Assembly: GCF_003334855.1 (NCBI RefSeq)
Contig: NZ_QOWE01000031.1
Span: 1 to 64,000, forward strand
DNA: 64,000 nucleotides
Reading direction: 5' to 3'
Source of the DNA: Larkinella punicea
GTDB lineage: Bacteria > Bacteroidota > Bacteroidia > Cytophagales > Spirosomataceae
In this document: in pieces, positions 25,662-34,672 of the stretch
Numbering within the stretch: position 1 is the stretch's first letter
Layout: every line of letters starts with the position of its first letter
Translations under genes and position numbers: made by a program
Notes under the pieces: generated by a model
What the model saw: only the letters and a program-made list of their open reading frames with translations
Told to the model about the DNA's origin: nothing
The model's database searches: none

Positions 25662-26540
25662 TCATGGCTTTTGAGGGTTATGTTCCGCTTCGCGCAATTG
25701 CCGGGTGGTTTTGCGGGAACCGTCGTGACTCCAGCCCGGTGGACCGAACACATACCGAATGGCCCGTCGAAAAGAACCGGATTTGGCCACATCCCGGCTG
25801 ATGTCTACCCATTCGTGAAACGCAATCCGGATGGGGTTGTGGGTCTCAATATTTTTGGTCAGCCCGTAGGTGGGGCGTTCTTCTTCCTGTTGAAACGTGC
25901 CGAAAAGCCGGTCCCAGATGATCAGCACCCCGGCGTGGTTTTTATCCAGGTATTTCAGATCCGAACCGTGGTGAACGCGGTGATGCGAAGGCGTATTGAA
26001 AACCGCTTCGAAGAAAGCCGGAAACCGGTTGATGTATTCGGTATGAATCCAGAATTGGTATAACAAGCTGATTGACTGCATGGTTAGCACCGCGGCCGGA
26101 TGAAACCCGAGCAACGGTAGCCAGATCCAGAAAACAAACGCCCCACTCAGATTGCCCGTCCACGTTTGCCGGAGCGCCGTTCCCAAATTGTATTTCTGCG
26201 ACGAGTGATGCACCACGTGGGAGGCCCAGAAATACCGGCTGCTGTGGCTAATCCGGTGAAACCAGTAGTAACTGAAATCATCGGCAAAAAATAGCGCGAC
26301 CCAAGCCCACCACCGGGTCATATCGATGGTAAAGAGCCGGTATTCATACACCAGCGCATAGGCCCCATACACAATAACCTTGCCCAGCAGTCCGATGATG
26401 ACATTGCCAATGCCCATCGACAGACTGCTCAGTGTATCCCGGGTTTCATAATAGTCTTTCTGCTGAACCGCCGTAACCACGACTTCCGTAAGCAGCAGAA
26501 GGACAAACCCCGGAATGGCGTAATGAATCAGATCATCCAT
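25662..26540 (-). CDS. sterol desaturase / fatty acid hydroxylase superfamily protein
   Basis: 292 aa integral membrane di-iron enzyme with about four hydrophobic segments. Histidine boxes are HRISHSSRYFWASHVVHHSS and HHRVHHGSD, with HTEY between them, as expected for the superfamily. It uses O2 and di-iron to hydroxylate or desaturate a lipid. In bacteria the substrate is often a hopanoid, carotenoid or sphingolipid-like lipid; this cannot be decided here. Confidence 0.9.
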   Translation of the reverse strand: MDDLIHYAIPGFVLLLLTEVVVTAVQQKDYYETRDTLSSLSMGIGNVIIGLLGKVIVYGAYALVYEYRLFTIDMTRWWAWVALFFADDFSYYWFHRISHSSRYFWASHVVHHSSQKYNLGTALRQTWTGNLSGAFVFWIWLPLLGFHPAAVLTMQSISLLYQFWIHTEYINRFPAFFEAVFNTPSHHRVHHGSDLKYLDKNHAGVLIIWDRLFGTFQQEEERPTYGLTKNIETHNPIRIAFHEWVDISRDVAKSGSFRRAIRYVFGPPGWSHDGSRKTTRQLREAEHNPQKP

Positions 26541-26772
26541 GCCTGTTGCTTAAAACTAAAAAAGACGGATTCGGCTCTCCTCTAATCATTTCTGCAAATC
26601 CGGTGCCGGATTCGTAACAAACGAAACCGCCCCCCACCCGTCCGACCGCCCGCATATCGCGTTTTTGTGCCGTTTAAACCGTTTTTTTTCAAAAAATGTA
26701 ACTTTTAAAAATTTCTACGTCTCAACGTAAACCCTTCGAAAAAGGGCGTCATCTTACAACCAGACACAAGAA

Positions 26773-27330
26773 ATGAAAAAAGTAGTAATGAGTTTGCTGG
26801 TTTCCGCCTTGAGCGTAGCCGGCGTTTATGCCCAGAAAAATACGGTATTGGTGTATGGGTCGATCAAAGCCGAATCGCAAAAGACCAGCGAGAGTAACAA
26901 GGTCAATACCTTCGGTTTTTCACCTGCGGTTGGTTACCAGTTTACCGACAACTGGACGGCCGGCTTGTCGCTTTCGACCGAAAGCTGGAAAACCACCACG
27001 AACGCCGTCGAGTCGAAAACCTCGGCCTTTGCCGTTGGCCCCTTTATCCGGTATGCCGTTCCCCTTTCGGACATTTTCGCCCTCTATGGCCAGTTTAACG
27101 CCGATATTCTCTCAGGTAAAACCGGTGGCATATCGGCAAATGGATTTCGTGGCACTTTCTTCCCGGCAATTGGTGTTAATATGAAAAACGGGTTTGCTTT
27201 AAACTTTAGCTTCGGCGGTTTGAGCTACGCATCCCTCAAACCCAAGGGCGCTTCTGAAAGCACGACGAATTTTAAATTTGATTTTGGCAGTGGGGCGTCG
27301 TTCGGAATTTCGAAAAACTTTGGTTTATGA
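26773..27330 (+). CDS. outer membrane beta-barrel protein
   Basis: 185 aa with a signal peptide (MKKVVMSLLVSALSVAGVYAQ) followed by alternating strands typical of an eight-stranded barrel: VGYQFTDNWTAGLSLS, GPFIRYAVPL and a C-terminal strand ending in aromatic/hydrophobic residues (FGISKNFGL). It is an OmpW/PorT-like small barrel of unknown cargo, in the outer membrane. The gene stands alone and ends in a strong terminator. Confidence 0.85.
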   Translation: MKKVVMSLLVSALSVAGVYAQKNTVLVYGSIKAESQKTSESNKVNTFGFSPAVGYQFTDNWTAGLSLSTESWKTTTNAVESKTSAFAVGPFIRYAVPLSDIFALYGQFNADILSGKTGGISANGFRGTFFPAIGVNMKNGFALNFSFGGLSYASLKPKGASESTTNFKFDFGSGASFGISKNFGL

Positions 27331-27375
27331 CGATATAAGTGAGAGTAGAGTAGTATTTGTTGTTACTGTTTTAGA

Positions 27376-27409
27376 AAGCCGTCTCCTTTTTAGGGGACGG
27401 CTTTTTTGT
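27376..27409 (+). terminator. intrinsic terminator of the outer membrane protein gene
   Basis: AGCCGTCTCC pairs with GGGGACGGCT across a short T-rich loop, followed by TTTTTTGTTTT. Confidence 0.88.
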
Positions 27410-27453
27410 TTTCTTTGTAAGTTGTGTACAACCGAAATTTTCCCTGTCAGGCT

Positions 27454-28485
27454 ATGCCGATCGATTTACGAAGTGATACCGTTACCAAACCCAGCCCGGC
27501 GATGCTGGAAGCCATGTTCACCGCCGAAGTGGGCGACGATGTGCTGGGCGACGACCCGACGGTGCTGGCCCTGGAAGAGAAAGCCGCCCGGTTGTTCGGG
27601 ATGGAAGCCGCCCTTTTCTGCACCTCCGGCACGATGACCAACCAATTGGCGATTCGTACCCACACCCGCCCGGGCGACGATGTGATTTGCGACCAGCTAT
27701 CGCACGTTCACCTCTACGAAGGCGGGGGCATCGCCGTCAATGCGCTGGCGTCGCTTAGTCTGGCGCAGGGCGAACGCGGTAAACTGACGCCCGAACTGGT
27801 TCGCGACCACATCCAGCCCGACGACCTGCACAAGCCCATTACGCGACTGGTCTGTCTGGAAAATACCGTCAACAAAGGCGGGGGCTGTTATTACACCATT
27901 CCCGAAATTGCCGCCATCCGGCAGGTGTGCGACGAACACGGGTTGAAACTGCACCTGGACGGCGCGCGCCTGTTCAATGCGCTGGTCGAAACCGGGGAAA
28001 GCCCGGAAGCCTATGGGCAGCTATTCGATTCGATCAGCATTTGCCTGTCCAAAGGGCTGGGGTGCCCAGTGGGGTCGTTGTTGCTAGGGAAAGCGGATGT
28101 GGTCAAACAGGCCCGTCGCTACCGGAAACTGATGGGTGGTGGCTGGCGGCAGGCCGGTTATCTGGCCGCTGCGGGTATCTACGCCCTCGACCACCACATC
28201 AACCGCCTGAAACTCGACCACGCCCGCGCCCGAAAAATCGGTCAGATGCTGCTGCCGTTGCCCGAAGTGGAAGAAATTTATCCCATCGACACCAACATTG
28301 TCATTTTTCGACTGAACCAGAACATCTTAGCCGCCGATTACGTTGCAGAATTAGGCCGCAAAGGAATTTTAGCCGTTACCTTCGGGAAACACCTGGTCCG
28401 CTTCGTCACGCATCTGGACTTTACGGACGAGCACCTTTCGAGTTTAGAACAGAAAATAAAAGAAGGAGTTGTTTCGCAGAGTTGA
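27454..28485 (+). CDS. low-specificity L-threonine aldolase
   Basis: 343 aa PLP-dependent fold-type I enzyme that cleaves threonine or allo-threonine to glycine and acetaldehyde. The start is taken at [14 protein letters not shown] because RSDTVT is the family's N-terminal signature; a GTG ten codons earlier would add unconserved residues. The PLP Lys is in [28 protein letters not shown] and [11 protein letters not shown] are also typical. The final codons (VVSQS, stop) lie inside the left arm of the repeat 28468-28571, so the end of the protein is repeat-derived. The next gene follows the repeat. Confidence 0.95.
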   Translation: MPIDLRSDTVTKPSPAMLEAMFTAEVGDDVLGDDPTVLALEEKAARLFGMEAALFCTSGTMTNQLAIRTHTRPGDDVICDQLSHVHLYEGGGIAVNALASLSLAQGERGKLTPELVRDHIQPDDLHKPITRLVCLENTVNKGGGCYYTIPEIAAIRQVCDEHGLKLHLDGARLFNALVETGESPEAYGQLFDSISICLSKGLGCPVGSLLLGKADVVKQARRYRKLMGGGWRQAGYLAAAGIYALDHHINRLKLDHARARKIGQMLLPLPEVEEIYPIDTNIVIFRLNQNILAADYVAELGRKGILAVTFGKHLVRFVTHLDFTDEHLSSLEQKIKEGVVSQS

Positions 28486-28571
28486 GCGGAGTCAAGGGAG
28501 TTAAGCGTAGAATAGAGATTGAAAAAAACTCCGCTTAACTCCCTTGACTCCGCTCAACTCTGCGAAATAAT
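28468..28571. repeat. long inverted repeat (GTTGTTTCGCAGAG family) overlapping the 3' end of threonine aldolase
   Basis: A perfect 36-bp core lies at 28472-28507 and 28532-28567, with words TTTCGCAGAGTTGAGCGGAG and TCAAGGGAGTTAAGCG and a 24-nt loop. The left arm contains the threonine aldolase stop codon (28483-28485). The right arm ends 15-19 bp before the next start codon. Confidence 0.93.
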
Positions 28572-28585
28572 TCCCAATATCAGAC

Positions 28586-30181
28586 ATGCATATTCAAACC
28601 AGAACACTACAAAAATCCGATTACGCCGACCTGAAGGAGTCGATGATCGAAGTCTACAGCGGCATCGGCGGGGATTATTGGGAAAAGAACCTCATCGATA
28701 AACTGCTAAAAATTTTCCCGGAGGGCCAGTTCTGCGTGGAGGTCGACGGCAAAGTCGTGGCCTGTTCGCTGGCAATCCGGGTGAAGTACAGCGATTTTGG
28801 CGACAACCACACGTACGAGGAAATAACCGGTAATTACAGTTTCGACACACACAATCCGAAAGGCAACTGGCTGTATGGCATCGAGTTATTCGTCCACCCT
28901 GAATACCGGGATTTGCGGCTGGGTCGGCGGCTCTACGATGCCCGCAAGGAACTTTGTGAGTCGCTGAACCTGAAAGGCATCATGGCGGGCGGGCGGATTC
29001 CGAACTACGTGCGCTATGCCGGCGAAATGTCGCCCCGCGAATTTATTGCCAAAGTAAAGCAGAAGGAAATCTACGATCCCACGCTGACGTTCCAGCTTTC
29101 CAATGATTTTCACGTCAAGAAAGTGCTGCGCGGATATTTGCCCGGCGACAGTGAATCACTGGAATACGCTACTTTGCTGGAGTGGAACAACATCTATTAC
29201 GTCGACGAAAAGAAGAAAAAACCGCATACCAACGCCATCATCCGATTGGGCGTTGTGCAGTGGCAGATGCGGCTTTTCTCCAACATGCAGGCCTTGCTCG
29301 ATCAGGTCGAATTTTTCGCCGATTCGGTCAGCGACTACAAAGCCGACTTTCTGGTTCTCCCGGAATTTTTCAATACGCCCCTGATGGCCGATTTCAATGA
29401 CCTGCCCGCACCGGTTGCCATTCGCAAACTGGCCGAGGTAACGAATGAAGTGCGTCAGCGGTTGTCGGAACTGGCCATTTCCTACAATGTCAACATCGTT
29501 GGTGGCAGTATGCCGTTGATCGACGAGGGGAAACTTTATAATGTAGCTTACTTATACCGGCGCGACGGTTCGTATGAAGAATACCGGAAAATTCACATTA
29601 CGCCCAATGAAGTCCGGCATTATGGCATGGTGGGTGGCAGCGAAATCCGGACGTTCGACACCGACTGCGGCAAGATCGGTTTGCTGATCTGCTACGACGT
29701 CGAGTTCCCGGAACTGAGCCGGATTCTGGCCGATCAGGGTATGCAGATTCTGTTTGTACCTTTCCTGACCGACACCCAGAATGGCTACAACCGGGTGCGG
29801 CATTGTGCGATGGCGCGGGCCATTGAAAACGAATGTTACGTGGCCATTTCGGGCTGTGTCGGCAACCTGCCCCGGGTAGCCAACATGGACATCCATTACG
29901 CCCAGTCGGCGGTGTTCACGCCTTCCGATTTTCAGTTTCCCAACAACGCCATCAAAGCCGAGTCGACACCCAACACCGAAATGGTGCTGATCACCGACGT
30001 CGATCTGTCGCTGCTGACCGAGTTACACGAACAAGGCTCGGTTCAGATTCTGAAAGACCGCCGAACCGATTTGTATGACATTACCGTAAAACGCTCGGCC
30101 CGGACGAAGCCGGAAAAGAAAAAAGAACTTTCGAACGAAGAAGACCTGCGGGTTCTGCCTCCGGTGATTGTGGTTGACTAA
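28586..30181 (+). CDS. fused GNAT acetyltransferase-carbon-nitrogen hydrolase (nitrilase superfamily)
   Basis: 531 aa. Residues about 1-210 are a GNAT domain (acetyl-CoA loop in YRDLRLGRRLYDAR). Residues about 220-515 are a nitrilase-type amidohydrolase with the Glu of LPEFFN, Lys of YRKIHITP and Cys of GLLICYDVEFPE as catalytic triad. The fusion is a known domain architecture. It suggests that one domain acylates an amine and the other hydrolyses an amide, or that GNAT binds the substrate, but no substrate is established from sequence. There is no signal peptide, so it is cytoplasmic. It has its own terminator at 30203-30238. Confidence 0.93.
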   Translation: MHIQTRTLQKSDYADLKESMIEVYSGIGGDYWEKNLIDKLLKIFPEGQFCVEVDGKVVACSLAIRVKYSDFGDNHTYEEITGNYSFDTHNPKGNWLYGIELFVHPEYRDLRLGRRLYDARKELCESLNLKGIMAGGRIPNYVRYAGEMSPREFIAKVKQKEIYDPTLTFQLSNDFHVKKVLRGYLPGDSESLEYATLLEWNNIYYVDEKKKKPHTNAIIRLGVVQWQMRLFSNMQALLDQVEFFADSVSDYKADFLVLPEFFNTPLMADFNDLPAPVAIRKLAEVTNEVRQRLSELAISYNVNIVGGSMPLIDEGKLYNVAYLYRRDGSYEEYRKIHITPNEVRHYGMVGGSEIRTFDTDCGKIGLLICYDVEFPELSRILADQGMQILFVPFLTDTQNGYNRVRHCAMARAIENECYVAISGCVGNLPRVANMDIHYAQSAVFTPSDFQFPNNAIKAESTPNTEMVLITDVDLSLLTELHEQGSVQILKDRRTDLYDITVKRSARTKPEKKKELSNEEDLRVLPPVIVVD

Positions 30182-30202
30182 CTGCTCAACTACACCGTGC
30201 TG

Positions 30203-30238
30203 ATGCCGCCGTTCCAGTTGAAAACGGCGGCATTTTTA
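30203..30238 (+). terminator. intrinsic terminator of the GNAT-nitrilase gene
   Basis: ATGCCGCCGTT and AACGGCGGCAT form an 11-bp perfect stem with a 9-nt loop, followed by TTTTTAT. Confidence 0.9.
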
Positions 30239-30284
30239 TGGCAAACTTTTTTATCGTTGCTACAGAATTGATTGAACCTAACCC

Positions 30285-32216
30285 ATGAACGTAAATACAA
30301 AACGAGTCCTGAATCTCCTCACGGTTCTTTTACTGGCGTCGGTCGTGTGCTTCGGAGAGGTGCGTCTACCCAAACTCATCAGCGATGGCATGGTGCTCCA
30401 ACGCGACGCCCCCCTGAAGATTTGGGGATGGGCAAAACCGGGCGAAAAAATTTCCGTCCGTTTTAAAAACCGCAACTACAAAACCGTCACCGACGCCACC
30501 GGTCAATGGCAGATCAGGCTACCCGCCACGCCGGCGGGCGGGCCCTTCACGATGGATATTGTGGGAAGTTCCCGGCTGACTCTCAAGGATATTCTGGTGG
30601 GCGACGTCTGGTTTTGCAGCGGGCAAAGCAACATGGTGCATCAACTTAACATCCATGACGTCACGTACGCAAAAGAAATTGAACAGGCCAACGACTCCCA
30701 AATCCGGCAGTTCTGGGTACCCACGCTGACGAACCTGCAAAAGCCCCAAAGTGATCTTCCGGCCGGACAATGGAAAGCCGCCGTGGGCGAAGACGTCAGG
30801 GCCTTTTCGGCAGTGGCCTATTTTTTCGCTAAAAAACTGTACGCAACCTATAAAATCCCCATTGGCATCATCAACGCCAGTGTTGGCGGGACGCCCATCG
30901 AAGCCTGGACAAGCGAAGAAGGATTGGCCAATTTCCCGGCGATGAAAACCACCATCGCGAAGAACAAAGACACCACCTATTTCAATCACCTGAACCGGAA
31001 ACCGCCTGCACTGGCAATACAACCCGAGGATGTTGGACTAACCGCCACCCCAAAATGGTCTGACGTTTCGTATACGCCAAAGGGCTGGCGCCCGATCAAC
31101 ATTCCCGGTTATTGGGAAGATCAGGGGCTGAAAGACTTGAATGGCGTCGTCTGGTATCGCAAGGAAATCGACGTACCGGCTTCAATGACCGACCAGCCCG
31201 CCAAAGTCTTTCTGGGTCGGATCGTGGATGCCGACGAACTGTTTATCAATGGAAAACCGGTCGGAAAAACGACGTATCAATACCCCCAGCGCCGGTATAA
31301 ACTACCTGCCGGTGTCCTGAAAGCCGGGAAGAATGTGCTCGTCATCCGGGTCACCAACACGGCGGGGAAAGGCGGTTTTGTTCCCGACAAACCTTACTGT
31401 CTTTTTGCCGGAACCGACACCCTCGATCTGAAAGGCACCTGGCAGTATAAAGTGGGTGCGGCCTATCGGCCCCCAGTTGGCGTTTCCGGGGGTGGAATCA
31501 GTGCGCAAAATCAACCCACCGCCTTGTATAATGCGATGGTGGCTCCGGAAATCAACTACGCCATCAAAGGTTTTTGCTGGTATCAGGGGGAAAGCAATGC
31601 CGGTCGTCCTGAGGAATACGCTACGCTGCTACCGGCCTTGATTTCGGACTGGCGACGGCACTGGAACCAGGGGACACTGCCCTTTCTGTATGTTCAGTTA
31701 CCCGGTTTTATGGACTACAATTACCAGCCCTCTGAAAGCCATTGGGCGGTTTTGCGGGAAGCACAGCTCAACGCCCTGAAGGTGCCTAATACGGGTATGG
31801 CCGTGGCGATTGATCTGGGCGAATGGAACGACATTCACCCCGACAATAAAAAAGACGTGGGCGAACGGCTGGCTCTGGCTGCCTTGAAAACCGCTTACCA
31901 CGAAAACCTGATTTCTTCCGGCCCGATCTACCAATCATCGGCAATTGAGGGGAATACCATCGTGGTCAGCTTCTCTGATGCCGGTGGAGGATTGGTCACG
32001 CAGGACGGGGAAGCACCCGGTGACTTTGCCATTGCGGGCAGCGATAAAAAATTTGTATGGGCAAAGGCCCGTATCCAAAATGGCCAGGTGGTGGTCTGGA
32101 GTGATGAGGTGCCGGAGCCCCGGTATGTGCGCTATGCCTGGGCCGATAACCCCGTAAATCCCAATCTGTATAACCGGGAAGGATTACCGGCGTCCCCTTT
32201 TCGGACCGACCGGTAA
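30285..32216 (+). CDS. sialate O-acetylesterase, SGNH family
   Basis: 643 aa, exported (signal peptide about 1-24). The catalytic Ser is in CSGQSNMVHQL, and WYQGESNAGRP supplies the second conserved block. A glycoside-hydrolase-2-like sugar-binding domain (about 250-390, including YRKEIDVPASM and LFINGKPVGKT) is inserted between the halves of the esterase, an arrangement known for this family. It removes O-acetyl groups from sialic acids or plant glycans in the periplasm; given the sugar genes nearby, a plant polysaccharide role is possible. A candidate -7 box TATCGTTG lies at 30252-30259. Confidence 0.93.
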   Translation: MNVNTKRVLNLLTVLLLASVVCFGEVRLPKLISDGMVLQRDAPLKIWGWAKPGEKISVRFKNRNYKTVTDATGQWQIRLPATPAGGPFTMDIVGSSRLTLKDILVGDVWFCSGQSNMVHQLNIHDVTYAKEIEQANDSQIRQFWVPTLTNLQKPQSDLPAGQWKAAVGEDVRAFSAVAYFFAKKLYATYKIPIGIINASVGGTPIEAWTSEEGLANFPAMKTTIAKNKDTTYFNHLNRKPPALAIQPEDVGLTATPKWSDVSYTPKGWRPINIPGYWEDQGLKDLNGVVWYRKEIDVPASMTDQPAKVFLGRIVDADELFINGKPVGKTTYQYPQRRYKLPAGVLKAGKNVLVIRVTNTAGKGGFVPDKPYCLFAGTDTLDLKGTWQYKVGAAYRPPVGVSGGGISAQNQPTALYNAMVAPEINYAIKGFCWYQGESNAGRPEEYATLLPALISDWRRHWNQGTLPFLYVQLPGFMDYNYQPSESHWAVLREAQLNALKVPNTGMAVAIDLGEWNDIHPDNKKDVGERLALAALKTAYHENLISSGPIYQSSAIEGNTIVVSFSDAGGGLVTQDGEAPGDFAIAGSDKKFVWAKARIQNGQVVVWSDEVPEPRYVRYAWADNPVNPNLYNREGLPASPFRTDR

Positions 32217-32371
32217 AAGCAAATGAATGACCGGAAAACGGAGCGGCTGATGACCTGAATTGGATCAGCCGGTGATTGTTATGGCGGAACGATGTGTTTG
32301 GCAAACCGTAAAAATGAGATGAATTCCCTACTTTCGCCTTTACTTCGAAACCGCCGGCTTTTCAACAACCC

Positions 32372-33058
32372 ATGTTAGACCAATATAAACAGCAACATCC
32401 GTACTTAGTGGCTCTGGATTCCATCATCTTCGGTTTTGACGGGGAAAGCCTGAAAGTGTTACTCGTCAAACGCGGCATGGAAGAGCGTACCTGGTCGCTG
32501 ATGGGTGGATGGCTGCAACCCGTTGAAAGCCTGGAACAGGCAGCCGCCCGCATCTTGTTTGACCTGACCGGCCTGACCAACGTATACCTGGAACAGTTGC
32601 ATGCTTTTGGTGACCCGCACCGCGACCCCATTGTCCGAACGGTTTCGGTGGCGTATTTCTCGCTGGTAAAAGTGGCAGATTATGAATCGAAAATCACGGA
32701 GACGTATCAGGCCCGCTGGTTTTCGATCTATAATTTGCCGCCTTTATTATTCGACCACGGCGACATGGTCGACCTGGCCATCAAACGGTTACGCTACAAA
32801 GCGGCACAGCATCCCATTGGTTTCGAACTTCTACCTGAGAAGTTTACGATTCCCCAACTTAAAAAGTTGTACGATGCCGTCTACAACACCGAATTTGATA
32901 AGCGAAACTTCAGCCGGAAAATCCTCTCGACGAACCTCCTCATCAAACTGGACGAAAAGCAGAAAGGGTTTTCCCGGAAGGGTGCCTATTACTACCAGGT
33001 AGATCAAACCAAATACCAGCAGGCCACCGACTCCTTTTTAAATTTTATACCCACCTAG
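32372..33058 (+). CDS. NrtR-type transcriptional regulator, probable xylose regulator
   Basis: 228 aa, clearly a paralogue of the araR product: shared VALDxIIFGFD, WSLMGG, EQLxAxG, and GFELLPEKFTIPQL in the winged-helix part. The Nudix box at 46-67 again lacks the catalytic glutamates (RILFDLTG), so it is a sensor rather than a hydrolase. It lies directly upstream of xylA, and a large dyad in the 197-bp gap (33152-33194) is a good candidate operator. Regulation of xylose genes is inferred from position. A weak -7 candidate TACTTTCG is at 32329-32336. Confidence 0.85.
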   Translation: MLDQYKQQHPYLVALDSIIFGFDGESLKVLLVKRGMEERTWSLMGGWLQPVESLEQAAARILFDLTGLTNVYLEQLHAFGDPHRDPIVRTVSVAYFSLVKVADYESKITETYQARWFSIYNLPPLLFDHGDMVDLAIKRLRYKAAQHPIGFELLPEKFTIPQLKKLYDAVYNTEFDKRNFSRKILSTNLLIKLDEKQKGFSRKGAYYYQVDQTKYQQATDSFLNFIPT

Positions 33059-33151
33059 CTCAAATTTCCAGCCAGCGATATCATCTCCCGGAGCGCAACG
33101 ACTTGCTACTTTACGGCCAGTTACAAGGAGGAGTTTAAGAAAAAAATAGTA

Positions 33152-33194
33152 GGTGTCGTTTTGACATTTATAAAATAAGTGTCAACTTTACACC
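33152..33194. promoter_or_regulatory. 43-bp dyad, candidate operator of the xyl regulator
   Basis: Outer arms GGTGT (33152-33156) and ACACC (33190-33194) enclose inner arms TTGACATTTAT (33161-33171) and ATAAGTGTCAA (33175-33185), matching at 10 of 11 around the centre 33173. It sits 61 bp upstream of the xylA start. Symmetry and position suggest a dimeric repressor site; the regulator encoded just upstream is the obvious candidate. Confidence 0.65.
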
Positions 33195-33254
33195 ATTAGA
33201 AAATTTCCGTTGAAATCAGATCGAATTCAAAACCGCTTAACCAATTCACAAACC

Positions 33255-34586
33255 ATGTCAACCATCACCCTGGGCGACCGGGAATATTTCCCCGGCATTG
33301 GCGCCATTGCCTACGAAGGCCCCAAATCCAAGAATCCGTTAGCGTTTAAATGGTATAATCCGGATCTCATGCTGGGTGGCAAAACGCTGCGGGAGCAACT
33401 CCGCTTTGCCATTAGCTACTGGCACACCTTCTGCGGAGCGGGCGGAGATCCGTTTGGTCCCGGAACGCGGATTTTTCCGTGGGATCAGGATAGCGACGCC
33501 AACGTGCGGGCGAAACTGAAAATGGATGCTGCTTTTGAGTTTTTCACCAAAATTGGAGCACCGTATTATTGTTTCCACGACATCGACCTGGTGGATGAAG
33601 GCCCATCGGTCAATGATTACGAAAGCCGCCTGCAGGCCATTGTCGACTACGCAAAACAGAAGCAGTCGGCCAGTGGTGTCAAGCTGCTGTGGGGCACGGC
33701 GAATGTGTTCTCAAACCCGCGCTACATGAACGGCGCATCGACCAATCCGGATTTTGCGGTGTTGGCCTATGCCGGAACCCAGGTTAAAAATGCCATCGAT
33801 GCCACCATCGCTTTGGGTGGCGAAAACTACGTGTTCTGGGGTGGCCGGGAAGGCTATATGTCCCTGTTGAACACCAACATGAAGCGGGAAGTCGAACACC
33901 TGGCGAAGTTTCTGACCATGGCCCGCGATTATGCCCGCCAGCAAGGTTTCAAAGGCACCTTCTTCATTGAGCCGAAACCGATGGAACCCACGAAACACCA
34001 GTACGATTACGACGCGGCTACGGTTATTGGTTTCCTGCGTCAGTACGGTTTAGAGAATGATTTTCAACTGAACATCGAGGTCAACCACGCGACTTTGGCC
34101 GGGCATACCTTCGACCACGAATTGCAGGTAGCGGCTGATGCGGGGATGTTGGGCAGCATCGACGCCAACCGGGGCGACAACCAGAATGGCTGGGATACCG
34201 ATCAGTTTCCGATCAATCTGTACGAACTGGTTGAAGCGGCTCTGGTGATTCACCAGGCGGGAGGCATCACACCCGGGGGTATCAACTTCGACGCCAAAGT
34301 GCGCCGGAACTCCACCGATTTCGAGGATTTATTCATTGCACACATCAGCGGCATGGATGCGTTTGCCCGTTCGTTTATCGTGGCGGATGCCATTCTGAAA
34401 GAGTCAGACTATCTCAAATTCCGGACTGAACGGTACAGCTCTTTCGATGGCGGCCCCGGAAAAGCGTTTGAAGAAGGCAAACTGACGCTGGAAGATCTGC
34501 GCAGCTACACACTCGAAAACGGGGAGCCGGCCGTTCGCAGTGGCAAGCAGGAATGGCTGGAGAGCCTCATCAATCAGTATATCTAA
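33255..34586 (+). CDS. xylA: xylose isomerase
   Basis: 443 aa, the normal length for class II xylose isomerase, converting D-xylose to D-xylulose with two divalent metals. The start is the ATG of [14 protein letters not shown]; an upstream TTG would add 15 unconserved residues. Motifs: YYCFHDIDL with the catalytic His, [33 protein letters not shown], and metal ligands in [16 protein letters not shown] and [13 protein letters not shown]. It begins a rightward group with the two transketolase genes. No xylulokinase gene follows, so that step must be encoded elsewhere. Confidence 0.97.
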   Translation: MSTITLGDREYFPGIGAIAYEGPKSKNPLAFKWYNPDLMLGGKTLREQLRFAISYWHTFCGAGGDPFGPGTRIFPWDQDSDANVRAKLKMDAAFEFFTKIGAPYYCFHDIDLVDEGPSVNDYESRLQAIVDYAKQKQSASGVKLLWGTANVFSNPRYMNGASTNPDFAVLAYAGTQVKNAIDATIALGGENYVFWGGREGYMSLLNTNMKREVEHLAKFLTMARDYARQQGFKGTFFIEPKPMEPTKHQYDYDAATVIGFLRQYGLENDFQLNIEVNHATLAGHTFDHELQVAADAGMLGSIDANRGDNQNGWDTDQFPINLYELVEAALVIHQAGGITPGGINFDAKVRRNSTDFEDLFIAHISGMDAFARSFIVADAILKESDYLKFRTERYSSFDGGPGKAFEEGKLTLEDLRSYTLENGEPAVRSGKQEWLESLINQYI

Positions 34587-34605
34587 TATTTCCCCTTTCC
34601 TATTC

Positions 34606-34642
34606 GCCACTCAGGTCCGATGTTTTTGTGGCCTGAGTGGCG
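34606..34642. terminator. intercistronic hairpin between xylA and the transketolase genes
   Basis: CGCCACTCAGG (34606-34616) and CCTGAGTGGCG (34632-34642) form a perfect 11-bp stem with a 15-nt T-rich loop. There is no T-run after the stem, so it may be a partial terminator or an RNA-stability element rather than a full stop. It lies 30 bp before the transketolase start. Confidence 0.55.
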
Positions 34643-34672
34643 GATATACGGATGATCCTAAAAAATAAACGC

